From the NCBI RefSeq assembly GCF_026342405.1, contig NZ_JAPEMU010000001.1, positions 6,696,001 to 6,760,000 on the forward strand: 64,000 nucleotides of DNA, written 5' to 3'. The position numbers and the translations under genes are program-made. The notes beneath the pieces were generated by a model. The model was not told the origin of the DNA. It did not search any database and worked only from the letters and a program-made list of their open reading frames with translations. Of this stretch, positions 17,569 to 26,187 are shown one piece after another. This DNA comes from Kitasatospora sp. NBC_00240. Its GTDB lineage: Bacteria > Actinomycetota > Actinomycetes > Streptomycetales > Streptomycetaceae. Each line of letters starts with the position of its first letter. Within the stretch, counting starts at the first letter, position 1.

Positions 17569-18234
17569 TCAGCGGCGCCGACGGGCCTGCCAGACGGCCC
17601 CGGCGGCCAGTACCGCCACGGCGGCGCCGCCCGCGATCAGGCCGAGGGCCGGGCCGCCCGGGTCGCCCGCGTCGCCGGAGGTCGACGGCGTCCCGGCCAG
17701 GGCCTCGCCGCAGCCCGCCGCCGGGTAGCCGGCGATGGCGCACAGGATGCCGGCGCCGTCGTAGCGCAACGGCGGTGCCAGGGCGGCCAGCACCTCGGCG
17801 GAGCTGGCGCCGGTGGGCACCGAGGCACAGCCGGTGCGCGCCGCGGGCGGCGCGGAACCGGCCGCCAGGGCACCGGGCGGGGCGTCGGCGGCGGTGCCGA
17901 AGTCGAGCACGACGGCGATCCGCTTGCGGCCGGCCTGCGCCGGGGTGGCGGCGCAGGAGGCCTCGAAGTCGCCGGGCGCGCCCGGGCGGGCGGCGTCCCG
18001 GCCGCCGTCCGGGCTGACCGCGAAGCGCCAGCCGTCCACCGAGCCGTCCGGCGGCACGTACACGGCCGGGCCCTGCTGCTGGTACGCCCAGGCGCCGCCG
18101 GACCACTTCCAGAACGACCAGTAGCGGTAGCCGGTGGCGTGCGCGGGGGCGGCGGCGAGGACGCCGAGAAGGCCCAGCAGGGCGGTGGCGGCCAGTGCGG
18201 CCGCCACCGCCCGCGGGCGTACCTGGCGGGTCAC
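17569..18234 (-). CDS. Secreted, C-terminally anchored SCO2325-family protein
   Basis: A 221-residue protein with a signal peptide (RPRAVAAALAATALLGLLGV, cleavage near AHA-T) and an extracellular domain starting YRYWSFWKWSGGAWAYQQQG. One C-terminal membrane helix ends in WQARRRR. Such proteins are regularly found in actinobacterial cobalamin ECF operons, but their function is unknown. GTG 18234 overlaps the preceding gene's stop by GTGA. A partner in substrate capture at the outer membrane face is an inference from location. Confidence 0.8.
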   Translation of the reverse strand: MTRQVRPRAVAAALAATALLGLLGVLAAAPAHATGYRYWSFWKWSGGAWAYQQQGPAVYVPPDGSVDGWRFAVSPDGGRDAARPGAPGDFEASCAATPAQAGRKRIAVVLDFGTAADAPPGALAAGSAPPAARTGCASVPTGASSAEVLAALAPPLRYDGAGILCAIAGYPAAGCGEALAGTPSTSGDAGDPGGPALGLIAGGAAVAVLAAGAVWQARRRR

Positions 18235-19520
18235 CTGCCGGGCTTCCCGGCGGGGCCCTGGGCGCCGCGCCGGCGCTGCAGGCTCAGCAGCAGGCCGCCG
18301 CCGACGCCGATCAGCAGGCCGACGCCGATCACCCAGAGGGTGGAGACGCCGCCCTTGCCGTCCTTCTTCGCGGGGGCGGTGGCGGCCGCCGTCGCGGACG
18401 CAGGACCCGACTTGAGCGCCGGGCCGGCCGCGGTCAACTGCTGGACGAGGTCGGTGCCGCCGAACTTCGAGGGGTCGCGCCGGGCGGCCTTCGCGACCAG
18501 CACCAGGGAGGCGGTGGCGGAGGCGTCGGTGCCGCCCTTCGTCCAGGTGCTGCCCTGCGCGGCCAGCCAGTCGACGGCGCCGGCGGCCTGCTCGGCGTGG
18601 CCGGACTGGACCAGGCTCAGCACCGCCCAGGCGGTCGCCGTCCAGTCGGGGGTGGGGGTCGCGCCCGGCAGGGTGAGCATCAGGTGCTGCTCGGTGGCGG
18701 CCAACCGGTCGGTCAGGTACGCGGCGGCGGCCTCGGCCGAGTCGGCGCGCGGCACGGGCTGCGCGGCGGCGCCGGCCGGGCAGGCCAGGGCCTTCGGCGT
18801 GGCGTCCACCGTGTTGGTGTTGGTCACCGGCAGCCGGCCGCCGGCGGCGCCCAGCGCGGCCTGGGCGGAGGCCAGCGCGTTGGCGGCCGCAGCGCCGGCC
18901 GGGTCGGGCTGGTAGGCGAAGCCGCCGCGCTGGTCGGCGGGCGCGGCGCAGCCGAGCTGGAAGAGCGCCAGGCCGTCGTAGCCGCTCCGGCCGGCCTTGG
19001 CGACCGTGGCCGGGTCGGACTTGGCGGCGATCAGCGCGGTGACGGCCAGCCCGGTGGAGTTGGCGTCGCCGGGGTTGCCGGGGTTGTAGGCCCAGCTGCC
19101 GTCCGCGTTCTGGTTGGACTTCAGCCACTGGACGCCCTTGTCCACGGCGTCCTGGTGGCCGCCGAGCGCGGCCAGCGCCTGCACGGCGACGGAGGTGGCG
19201 TTGCTGTCCTCGGTCGCAGCGTCGCAGGCGGCGGCGGTGTCGGCGCGGAAGGACGGCCAGCCGCCGTCCGCGCACTGCTGGCCGGTCAGCCATCCGACGG
19301 CGCTGTCGGCGGGGACGGCCTTGACCGCGGCCAGCGCGGCCAGGGCCAGCGACTGGCGCCAGACGCCGTCGTACGTCGGGTCGCCCTGCCCGTACAGCCC
19401 GGTGGGGACGGCGACGGTGGCGCTGGGCGAGGGGCTGTCGGCGAGGGCCGGCGCGGCGGCGGCGCCGGCCAGCAGCAGGGCGGACAGCACGGCGGCGCCC
19501 GAACGGGCGGCGGTCAGCAT
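18231..19520 (-). CDS. Secreted membrane-anchored alpha-toroid (prenyltransferase/squalene-oxidase repeat) protein of a B12 uptake operon
   Basis: The 429-residue protein has a signal peptide ending near PALADSPS. A series of paired-helix repeats follows, with the QxADGxW signature: QQCADGGWPSF near residue 81 and SNQNADGSWAYN near 134. A further ATAWAVLSLVQSG repeat comes near 305. A C-terminal helix (LWVIGVGLLIGVGGGLLLSL) with an RRRG end anchors it. The alpha/alpha toroid is the fold of animal intrinsic factor and transcobalamin. As the first gene behind a cobalamin riboswitch and ahead of an ECF transporter, it may capture corrinoids outside the cell. Function is inferred; the fold and location are seen. 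Confidence 0.8.
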   Translation of the reverse strand: MLTAARSGAAVLSALLLAGAAAAPALADSPSPSATVAVPTGLYGQGDPTYDGVWRQSLALAALAAVKAVPADSAVGWLTGQQCADGGWPSFRADTAAACDAATEDSNATSVAVQALAALGGHQDAVDKGVQWLKSNQNADGSWAYNPGNPGDANSTGLAVTALIAAKSDPATVAKAGRSGYDGLALFQLGCAAPADQRGGFAYQPDPAGAAAANALASAQAALGAAGGRLPVTNTNTVDATPKALACPAGAAAQPVPRADSAEAAAAYLTDRLAATEQHLMLTLPGATPTPDWTATAWAVLSLVQSGHAEQAAGAVDWLAAQGSTWTKGGTDASATASLVLVAKAARRDPSKFGGTDLVQQLTAAGPALKSGPASATAAATAPAKKDGKGGVSTLWVIGVGLLIGVGGGLLLSLQRRRGAQGPAGKPGR

Positions 19521-19609
19521 GGCGGGTGGTGCCTTTCGATGAGCGGTGGGTGGCCCCGGGAGGGGCCGTCCGTAGACCTCGACGGTGCCGGGCGGAGGCC
19601 CGGCCGGGC

Positions 19610-19738
19610 CGCTCGCCGCTCCCCGGGCGGTCCGGCTCGCCCGGCGCCTGGGCGCGGGCTCACGGTTGCGGGGTCAGCGCCGGTGTCGCACCGGCTTTCC
19701 CCGGAGGGCGGCGGATGCAGTTGTGGTGGTGCCCGTCG
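19610..19738 (-). ncRNA. Cobalamin riboswitch
   Basis: On the minus strand the leader reads GGGGAAAGCCGGTGCGACACCGG, then CGCTGACCCCGCAACCGTGAG, then CGAGCCGGACCGCC. These are the conserved core blocks of the AdoCbl-type riboswitch, with a slightly divergent B12 box (CAACCGTGA for CCACTGTGA). The closing region is followed by the palindrome GGCCCGGCCGGGCC, a possible expression platform. The ribosome site GAAAGG lies about 90 bases further on. It should shut off the ECF operon when cobalamin is plentiful. Exact ends are approximate. Confidence 0.85.
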
Positions 19739-19860
19739 ACTCTAGCCGCAGCCTCCGGCGCCGATGTGCCGGCGCGGTGTGGGCTCGGTCGCAACCGGCG
19801 GCGCCGGGCCGGATCGAACAAGAACCGGTTATCGCCCGGGGCGGGTCCGGCGCCGCCCGG

Positions 19861-20475
19861 TCAGGGCAGGGTGAGCAGCCGGGCGGCGGTGCGCAGGTCG
19901 GCCCGGACCTCCGCGATCGAGGCCCGGCCGGACAGCCAGGAGACCAGTGCCGAGTGCCAGGTGTGCTCGATCACGCGGACCGCCGCCCGCTGCCGCTCGC
20001 TGGGCGGGCCGGCCTGTCCGATCGCGTCCAGGATGATCTGCGCGGTCAGTCCGCTGACCCGGTCGACCTCGGCGCTGACCGAGCGGTCGGCGAAGGACAG
20101 GGCACGGACCATCGCCTCCGCGAGCAGCGGCTCGCGCTGCAGGGCGTGGAAGGCCCGGGTGAGCGTCTCGGCGACCCGCAGCGCCGGGTCGTCACCGGCC
20201 GGCGGGTGGCGCCTGACCTGCTCCAGCAGCTGCTGGAGCTGCTCCTGCATCACCGCGACCAGCAGATGCACCTTCGAGGGGAAGTAGCGGTACAGCGTGC
20301 CGAGCGCGACCTGCGCGCCGTCCGCGACCTCGCGCATCTGCACCGCGTCGTACCCGCCCCGGCCGGCCAGCGCGGTGGCGGCGCGCAGGATCCGCAGCCG
20401 GCGTTCGGCCTGCCGCGCGGTGAGCGGCAGGCCGGCCGGCGGGGTGGTGGCCGGGTCGGGCGTGGTGGTCGGCAA
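19861..20475 (-). CDS. TetR-family regulator, KstR-like
   Basis: The 204-residue protein has the N-terminal TetR helix-turn-helix (ILRAATALAGRGGYDAVQMR to VALGTLYRYFPSKVHLLVAV). Its ligand domain contains QREPLLAEAMVRALSFADRS and RVIEHTWHSALVSWLSGRAS. These segments follow KstR of Mycobacterium tuberculosis (Rv3574), the repressor of cholesterol catabolism that responds to CoA thioesters. Whether this protein governs sterol genes cannot be told, as none are in the window. It is divergent from a glycosyltransferase cluster, and the gap holds a palindrome. The start is a GTG ahead of PTTTPDPATTPP. Confidence 0.85.
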   Translation of the reverse strand: MPTTTPDPATTPPAGLPLTARQAERRLRILRAATALAGRGGYDAVQMREVADGAQVALGTLYRYFPSKVHLLVAVMQEQLQQLLEQVRRHPPAGDDPALRVAETLTRAFHALQREPLLAEAMVRALSFADRSVSAEVDRVSGLTAQIILDAIGQAGPPSERQRAAVRVIEHTWHSALVSWLSGRASIAEVRADLRTAARLLTLP

Positions 20476-20613
20476 GGGGGCCCCCAGGGCGCGAGGTCAC
20501 GGTGGGTCGCGGGATCGGTCGCAGGGTGGTTCGCGAGGCGGCTCGCGGGCGTGGCGTGAATCACCTTCCCCGGCTCCTGACCAGAAGCTACGGGCCGGTA
20601 TCTTCAAGGTCTC

Positions 20614-20635
20614 TCATTGTTCACATGCTCAATGA
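20614..20635. promoter_or_regulatory. Candidate TetR operator
   Basis: TCATTG-N10-CAATGA is a perfect 6-bp inverted repeat in the divergent gap between the tetR and GT4 genes, about 105 bases before the GT4 start. The overall size suits a TetR-type dimer site. Confidence 0.45.
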
Positions 20636-20739
20636 CGAGCTCCACGCCACAGTGAAACCTGATCTACTTTAGCGCCGTGGGCCACCTTCGGTCCCGAGCA
20701 GTGAATCAGACCCGAGCAGCAGAGATTGAGGGGCCGAGG

Positions 20740-22047
20740 ATGACCGCGCAGCCGCTGCGGATTGCCCTGCTGTCCTACCGCGGCGACCCGTTCTGCGGCG
20801 GCCAGGGCGTGTACGTCCGGCACCTGTCCCGCGAACTGGCGCGCCTGGGCCACCACGTGGACGTGATCGGCTCGCAGCCCTACCCGGTGCTGGACGAGGT
20901 GCCCGGCCCCGGTTCGGTACGCCTGGTGGAGCTGCCGAGCCTGGACCTCTACCGCGCCGACGACCCGTTCCGCACCCCGGCGCTCGCGGAGTACCGCGGG
21001 CCGGTGGACGTGCTGGAGGTCGCCACCATGCGCACCGGCGGATTCCCCGAGCCGCTGACCTTCTCGCTGCGCGCCCGGCAGTACCTGGCCGCGCACAAGG
21101 GCCGCTACGACGTCGTGCACGACAACCAGACCCTCGGCTACGGCCTGCTCGGCCTGGAGCGGCACGGGTTCCCGCTGGTCACCACGATCCACCACCCGAT
21201 CACCGTGGACCGGCAGCTGGAGCTGGACGCGGCGCCGAACCGGCTGCGCCGGCTGTCGCTGCGCCGCTGGTACTCCTTCACCCGGATGCAGCGCCGGGTC
21301 GCCGCCCGGCTCGACCACATCATCACCGTCTCCGGCACCTCGAAGACCGAGATCGCCGAGCACCTGGGCGCCGCTCCCGGCGCGATCTCGGTGGTGCCGA
21401 TCGGCGCCGACACCCGGCTCTGGTCGCCCTCCCCGGAGGTCGCCGCGGTCCCGGGCCGGATCGTCACCACCTCCAGCGCGGACGTGCCGCTGAAGGGCCT
21501 GGTGCACCTCGTGGAGGCGCTGGCCAAGGTCCGGACCGAGCGGGACGCGCACCTGGTGGTGGTCTGCAAGCAGCGCGGCGAAGGCCCGGTGGCGGAGGCC
21601 GTCCGGCGCTTCGGCCTGGAGCCGTACATCGAGTTCCGCAGCGGGCTGACCGACCAGGAGCTGGTGGACCTCTACCGCTCCGCCGAGGTGGCCTGCGTGC
21701 CGTCGCTGTACGAGGGCTTCTCGCTGCCGGCCGCCGAGGCGATGGCCACCGGCACGCCGCTGGTGGCCACCACCGGTGGGGCGATCCCCGAGGTCGCGGG
21801 CCCGGACGGGGAGACCTGTCTGGCGGTGCCGCCGGGCGACGCCGGCGCGCTGGCGGCGGCCCTCGGCCGACTGCTGGACGATCCGGAGCTGCGGGCGGCG
21901 CTCGGCGCGGCCGGCCGTGAACGGGTGCTGGCCCGGTTCACCTGGGAGCGGGCGGCCGAGCTGACCGCGGACCGCTACCGGGCGGCGATCGCCACCGGCG
22001 CCGGGCAGCGGGCCAGGGCCGGCGCGGGCTGGCGCTACGTCGCCTGA
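20740..22047 (+). CDS. Family 4 glycosyltransferase (GT-B)
   Basis: A 435-residue cytoplasmic or membrane-associated glycosyltransferase. The N-terminal Rossmann half shows GGQGVYVRHLSRELARLGHHV, the acceptor-side pattern of GT4. The C-terminal donor half carries VPSLYEGFSLPAAEAMATGTP, the EX7E-type nucleotide-sugar motif. ATG 20740 follows TTGAGGGG by about 7 bases. It is followed closely by a methyltransferase and a toroid protein, which looks like a small conserved module acting on one glycan or lipid. The substrate is not known. Confidence 0.88.
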   Translation: MTAQPLRIALLSYRGDPFCGGQGVYVRHLSRELARLGHHVDVIGSQPYPVLDEVPGPGSVRLVELPSLDLYRADDPFRTPALAEYRGPVDVLEVATMRTGGFPEPLTFSLRARQYLAAHKGRYDVVHDNQTLGYGLLGLERHGFPLVTTIHHPITVDRQLELDAAPNRLRRLSLRRWYSFTRMQRRVAARLDHIITVSGTSKTEIAEHLGAAPGAISVVPIGADTRLWSPSPEVAAVPGRIVTTSSADVPLKGLVHLVEALAKVRTERDAHLVVVCKQRGEGPVAEAVRRFGLEPYIEFRSGLTDQELVDLYRSAEVACVPSLYEGFSLPAAEAMATGTPLVATTGGAIPEVAGPDGETCLAVPPGDAGALAAALGRLLDDPELRAALGAAGRERVLARFTWERAAELTADRYRAAIATGAGQRARAGAGWRYVA

Positions 22048-22141
22048 CGGCCTGGTCGCGTGCGGCGACCGCCGGGCCGCGTGCGTCACCCGAGTGACGT
22101 GACGTCAAAAACGTTTGGTACCAAGGAATGGGAGCCCCGCA

Positions 22142-22909
22142 GTGCTGACCGTCGATTTCTCGCGCTTCCCGCTCGCCCCCGGCGACCGGGTGCTCGACCT
22201 GGGCTGCGGCGGGGGCCGGCACGCCTTCGAGTGCTACCGGCGCGGCGCCCAGGTGGTCGCCCTCGACCAGAACGCCGAGGAGATCGCCGAGGTCCGGAAG
22301 TGGTTCGCGGCGATGGCGGAGGCGGGCGAGGCCCCGGCCGGCGCGTCCGCGGTGGCGGTGGAGGGCAATGCGCTGGCGCTGCCGTTCGAGGACGAGTCCT
22401 TCGACAAGATCATCATCTCCGAGGTGATGGAGCACATCCCCGACGACAAGGGGGTGCTGCAGGAGATGTTCCGGGTGCTCAAGCCCGGCGGGCTGCTCGC
22501 CGTCACGGTGCCGCGCTGGCTGCCGGAGAAGATCTGCTGGGCGCTCTCCGACGAGTACCACGCCAACGAGGGCGGCCACATCCGGATCTACCGCGGCGAC
22601 GAGCTGCTGGAGAAGCTGACCGACGCCGGGCTCACGCCGTACGGCACCCACCACGCGCACGCCCTGCACTCGCCGTACTGGTGGATCAAGTGCGCGGTCG
22701 GCGTCGACAACGACAAGGCCCTGCCGGTCAAGGCCTACCACCAGCTGCTGGTCTGGGACATCGTCGGCACGCCGGTGATCAGCACCCTCACCAAGGCCGC
22801 CGAGAAGGCCCTCAACCCGGTCATCGGCAAGAGCTTCGTCGCCTACGCCAGCAAGCCGCAGCGGCCCGCGGCCCCCTCGGCCCGGCCCGCCGACGAGGCC
22901 GGCGCGTGA
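22142..22909 (+). CDS. Class I SAM-dependent methyltransferase
   Basis: A 255-residue methyltransferase with motif I VLDLGCGGGRHAFEC near residue 18. Motif II is the acidic VVALDQNAEEI, and FDKIIISEVMEHIPD and VLKPGGLLAVTVPRWLPE follow. The C-terminal half (CWALSDEYHANEGGHIRIYR onward) is a cap typical of methyltransferases beside GT4 genes. GTG 22142 has GGGAG upstream; earlier starts lie in a region with palindromes (TGACGTCA at 22100-22107). Its stop overlaps the next start by GTGA, so the two are translated together. Confidence 0.9.
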   Translation: MLTVDFSRFPLAPGDRVLDLGCGGGRHAFECYRRGAQVVALDQNAEEIAEVRKWFAAMAEAGEAPAGASAVAVEGNALALPFEDESFDKIIISEVMEHIPDDKGVLQEMFRVLKPGGLLAVTVPRWLPEKICWALSDEYHANEGGHIRIYRGDELLEKLTDAGLTPYGTHHAHALHSPYWWIKCAVGVDNDKALPVKAYHQLLVWDIVGTPVISTLTKAAEKALNPVIGKSFVAYASKPQRPAAPSARPADEAGA

Positions 22910-23964
22910 CCGCCGCAGTCCCGGAGGCGCTGCTGCTGGACGGGGTGCTGGACGCCGAACAGGCCGCCGCGACCGTCCGCAGCATCCTCGCCGAGCAGCG
23001 GCCGGACGGGGCCATCCCCTGGTTCACCGGGCACCACCTGGACCCCTGGGACCACACCGAGGCCGCGATGGCCCTCGACACGGCCGGCGAGCACGCCGCC
23101 GCCGAGGCCGCCTACCGCTGGCTGGTCGACCGGCAGAACGCCGACGGCTCCTGGTACGCCGGCTACACCGACGGCGAGGTGTCCAACGCGTCCAAGGAGA
23201 CCAACTTCTGCGCGTACATCGCGGTCGGGGTCTGGCACCACCACCTCAGCACCGGGGACGACGCCTTCCTGGAGTGGATCTGGCCCGCGGTCAGGCGCGC
23301 CCTGGACTTCACCGTCGGCCTGCGGCTGCCCGGCGGCCCGATCGCCTGGCGGCTCGACGAGGACGGCACCGCGCCCGACGAGGCGCTGCTCACCGGCTCG
23401 TCCAGCATCCTGCACGCGCTGCGCTGCGGGCTGGCCGTCGCCGACTACCTGGAGGAGCCCCAGCCCGACTGGGAGCTGGCGGCCGGGCGGCTGCGGCACG
23501 CGGTGGCCCGCCACCCCGAGCGGTTCCTCGACAAGGACCGCTTCTCGATGGACTGGTACTACCCGGTGCTCGGCACCGCCCTGCGCGGCCCGGCCGCGGT
23601 GGAGCGGATAGCGCGGGACTGGGACCGCTTCGTGGTGCCCGGCCTCGGCGTGCGCTGCGTCAGCGACCGCCCCTGGGTGACCGGCGGGGAGAGCGCCGAA
23701 CTGGCGCTCGCCCTGTGGGCGGTCGGCGAGTCCGACCGCGCGGTGGAGATCCTGCGCTGGATCCAGCGGCTGCGGCACACCGACGGCTCGTACTGGACGG
23801 GGTACGTCTTCGAGGACGACGCCGTCTGGCCGGAGGAGCGCACCACCTGGACGGCCGGGGCGCTGCTGCTCGCGGTGGCCGCGCTGGGCGGCGACCCGGC
23901 CACCGTCGCGGTCTTCGGCGGCGACCAGCTGCCGGCCGGGCTGCTGGTGCAGGACTGCTGCTGA
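22906..23964 (+). CDS. Prenyltransferase-like alpha/alpha-toroid protein (glycoside-hydrolase-like)
   Basis: A 352-residue cytoplasmic protein made of paired helices. It starts with ILAEQRPDGAIPWFTGHHLD and WLVDRQNADGSWYAGYTDGE, then EWIWPAVRRALDFTVGL. Late repeats include SGE-type ALWAVGESDRAVEILRWIQR and HTDGSYWTGYVFEDDAVWPE. Fold and aromatic/acidic clefts resemble six-hairpin glycosidases and terpene cyclases. No DXDD or DXD cyclase motif is seen, so a sugar-processing role alongside GT4 fits better. GTG 22906 overlaps the methyltransferase stop. It has no signal peptide, unlike the toroid in the cobalamin operon. Confidence 0.8.
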   Translation: MTAAVPEALLLDGVLDAEQAAATVRSILAEQRPDGAIPWFTGHHLDPWDHTEAAMALDTAGEHAAAEAAYRWLVDRQNADGSWYAGYTDGEVSNASKETNFCAYIAVGVWHHHLSTGDDAFLEWIWPAVRRALDFTVGLRLPGGPIAWRLDEDGTAPDEALLTGSSSILHALRCGLAVADYLEEPQPDWELAAGRLRHAVARHPERFLDKDRFSMDWYYPVLGTALRGPAAVERIARDWDRFVVPGLGVRCVSDRPWVTGGESAELALALWAVGESDRAVEILRWIQRLRHTDGSYWTGYVFEDDAVWPEERTTWTAGALLLAVAALGGDPATVAVFGGDQLPAGLLVQDCC

Positions 23965-23983
23965 TCCGCCGGCCGCGGCCGAC

Positions 23984-24025
23984 GCGAAGGGGGCGGGACC
24001 GGATCTCCGGTCCCGCCCCCTTCGC
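23984..24025. terminator. Strong bidirectional hairpin terminator
   Basis: A perfect 19-bp stem at 23984-24002 and 24007-24025 (GCGAAGGGGGCGGG... with its complement) with an ATCT loop separates convergent genes. Confidence 0.92.
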
Positions 24026-24040
24026 ACTGCTCGCCGGGCG

Positions 24041-24973
24041 TCAGCCGCGCTGGATGCCCGAGGTGTCGTTCAGCACGCCCTGGCTGCCGTCCTGCAGCTG
24101 GGCGACCAGGGCCGCGCCACGCTGCTCGACCGCGAGGTACCAGGTGCCGGGGACGAGCTCGCCCACCGGGCCGCCGTGCGGGTTGTCCTTCGGGGCCAGC
24201 TGGCGCTGCTCCGGGACGGCGAACCAGAACGGTGCGAAGTCCGCGGCCGGTGCGGCCGGTGCGGGCGCCGCCTGGGCCTGGACGGGCTGCGGCTGGGCCG
24301 GCTGGCCGCCGAGCGAGGCGTCCTGCGGCTGGCCGGGCGCCGGGTAGCCGTACCCGCCCTGCTGCGGCTGGCCGTAGGCCGGCGGCTGCGCGGCCTCCTG
24401 GCCGGGGACGGGGTAGCCGTACTGGCCCGGCTGCGGCTGGCCCTGGGCCACGCCGGGCGCCGGGTAGCCGGCCGCGCCGGGGTAGCCGGGCTGGACGGCC
24501 GGCTTGTCGGTGACCAGCGGGGCCTGCAGGGCGGGCACCAGCGGACCGGCGGCGGCCGCGCCGGCCAGCACGATCAGCGCGAGGACCGCCAGCCAGGCGC
24601 CGAAGCCGTGACCGTACGCCGAGCTGTCACCGCCGCCGCCGAGCGCCCAGACGCCCGTCCACAGCGCGGCGACCGCGAAGGCGATGCCCCACTGGTCGAG
24701 CCGCAGGCCGAGCACCTGGCGGGTGGTGGCGGCCGTGCCCTGGAAGCGCTGCACCAGGATCAGGGCGGCGGCGGCCAGGCCGAGCAGGAACACCGACGGC
24801 AGGATCGGGAACAGCCCGGTGTTCCAGGCGTTCTGGGAGGCCGAGTAGCAGGTCGAGCTCTTGACGCCGGAGCAGGCGTCGAAGGTGGTGTACGGCAGGA
24901 AGGAGGCGATGAACAGCAGGACGGCCGCACCTGCGACGGCGGCGTCTCCCCTGGTGAGAGCGCGCAGATTCAC
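24041..24973 (-). CDS. Four-helix membrane protein with proline/tyrosine-rich tail (DUF5336-like)
   Basis: The 310-residue protein has four hydrophobic segments in the first 175 residues, with a small extracytoplasmic loop containing two Cys (DACSGVKSSTCYSASQ). A low-complexity PGYPGAAGYPAPGV / GQPQQGGYGYPAPGQ region follows. The C-terminal domain (APFWFAVPEQRQLAPKDN to DGSQGVLNDTSGIQRG) resembles one seen in other streptomycete proteins. GTG 24973 is chosen because GAGGGGA lies 7 bases upstream. Function is unknown; the DUF5336 similarity is a tentative reading. Confidence 0.75.
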   Translation of the reverse strand: MNLRALTRGDAAVAGAAVLLFIASFLPYTTFDACSGVKSSTCYSASQNAWNTGLFPILPSVFLLGLAAAALILVQRFQGTAATTRQVLGLRLDQWGIAFAVAALWTGVWALGGGGDSSAYGHGFGAWLAVLALIVLAGAAAAGPLVPALQAPLVTDKPAVQPGYPGAAGYPAPGVAQGQPQPGQYGYPVPGQEAAQPPAYGQPQQGGYGYPAPGQPQDASLGGQPAQPQPVQAQAAPAPAAPAADFAPFWFAVPEQRQLAPKDNPHGGPVGELVPGTWYLAVEQRGAALVAQLQDGSQGVLNDTSGIQRG

Positions 24974-25145
24974 TAACGTTCCCCTCGTTGGTGTGTCGTG
25001 GACGGCAGTTTGCGTGTCCGGATTGCCGGACCGGTCACCGGACGGGAAAACTCCCGAACGGACCAAGAGCCTAGGGCCAACGCCCGAGCGTGTGCACGGC
25101 GGGCTCCGGAATGGGGCGAAGTCGTTGCAAAAGCAGCCCCGCTGG

Positions 25146-26180
25146 TCAGCCCGGTGTGGTCAGATACGTCGTCAGCGCGTCGGCGATGCCCTGCGCGGCC
25201 AGCTGGCGCCATTGAGGGTCCGTCATCCGCTGCGCGTCGCCCGCGTTGCGCATGTTGCCGCACTCGATGAAGACCTTGGGGACGGCGGAGAGGTTCAGCC
25301 CGCCCAGATCGGAACGGGTGTCCAGGCCCTGCGCGGCGATGTAGTCGGCGAACGGCTCGCCGGTGGCGGCCTTGAAGCTGTCCCGCAGCAGCAGGCCCAG
25401 GCGGTGCGAGGGCGCGACGATCGCGCCGTTCGCGGCCCGCCCGGCGGCGACCTTCGCCGGCATGATCACGTGGAAGCCGCTGCCGCCGGCGGGGCCGCCG
25501 TCCGCGTGCACGGACACCGCGGCGTCCGCGTGCGCGGTGGTGCCCGCCTTGGCCCGCTCGTCGATGCAGGGTCCCCACGGCTTGTCACCGTCCTGGGTGA
25601 ACACCACCGTCGCGCCGCGGGCCTCCAGGATCGTCCGGGCCCGCCGGGAGACGTCCAGGGTGTACTCGGCCTCGGAGTAGCCGGCGTTGGTGGAGGTGCC
25701 GGTGGTGTCGCACTCCTTGCGGGCGTTGCCTATGTCGACCTGTCGGTTGATCTCGGCGGTGTGCGCCGAGTTGTTGGTGTTGTGCCCGGGGTCGATCAGC
25801 ACGGTCCGACCCACCAGCACCCGGCCGACCGGCTCCGCCGGGGCCGTGGTGGCGGGCGCCGTCGAGGGCGCCGCGGACGCGCTGCCCTCCACCGGGGCGA
25901 CGGCCGGCGCGGACACCGCACCCGCGCCCGCCGGGGTCGCGGCGGCCGGCCGGGGCGTCGACAGCCCCGGGTCCGGCGCCGGGTCCGAGGCGGCGGCCGA
26001 CGCGGTGCCCGAGGACTTTCCGGTCACCGCCTGCCAGCCCAGCCAGCCCGCGAAGCAGAGCGGCAGTACGGCGCCGACGACGGCCACCACGTGCAGCCGG
26101 GTACGCCGGGGCCGGGCCTCGGCCGCCGGGCCGTCGGGGGAGCGGGAGGGGTCGGGGTGCTGAGGGGTGGTGCCGGTCAC
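25146..26180 (-). CDS. N-acetylmuramoyl-L-alanine amidase (Amidase_3), membrane-anchored
   Basis: The 344-residue protein has an N-terminal membrane anchor (VVAVVGAVLPLCFAGWLGW) after a basic stretch. An Ala/Pro/Thr linker of about 75 residues follows, then a zinc amidase domain from residue 120. Zinc and catalytic residues are visible in VLIDPGHN (His), GYSEAEYTLDV (Glu), AVSVHADGG (His) and VFIECGNMRN (catalytic Glu). It cleaves the lactyl-Ala bond of peptidoglycan outside the membrane. It starts 7 bases after the stop of the preceding membrane protein gene, so they are co-transcribed. Confidence 0.92.
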   Translation of the reverse strand: MTGTTPQHPDPSRSPDGPAAEARPRRTRLHVVAVVGAVLPLCFAGWLGWQAVTGKSSGTASAAASDPAPDPGLSTPRPAAATPAGAGAVSAPAVAPVEGSASAAPSTAPATTAPAEPVGRVLVGRTVLIDPGHNTNNSAHTAEINRQVDIGNARKECDTTGTSTNAGYSEAEYTLDVSRRARTILEARGATVVFTQDGDKPWGPCIDERAKAGTTAHADAAVSVHADGGPAGGSGFHVIMPAKVAAGRAANGAIVAPSHRLGLLLRDSFKAATGEPFADYIAAQGLDTRSDLGGLNLSAVPKVFIECGNMRNAGDAQRMTDPQWRQLAAQGIADALTTYLTTPG

Positions 26181-26187
26181 GAGTCGT

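Noticed and set aside
22906..23964. Terpene cyclase / squalene-hopene cyclase function
   Set aside because: No DXDD motif, no isoprenoid genes nearby and a length of only 352 residues. The toroid repeats alone do not support cyclase activity.
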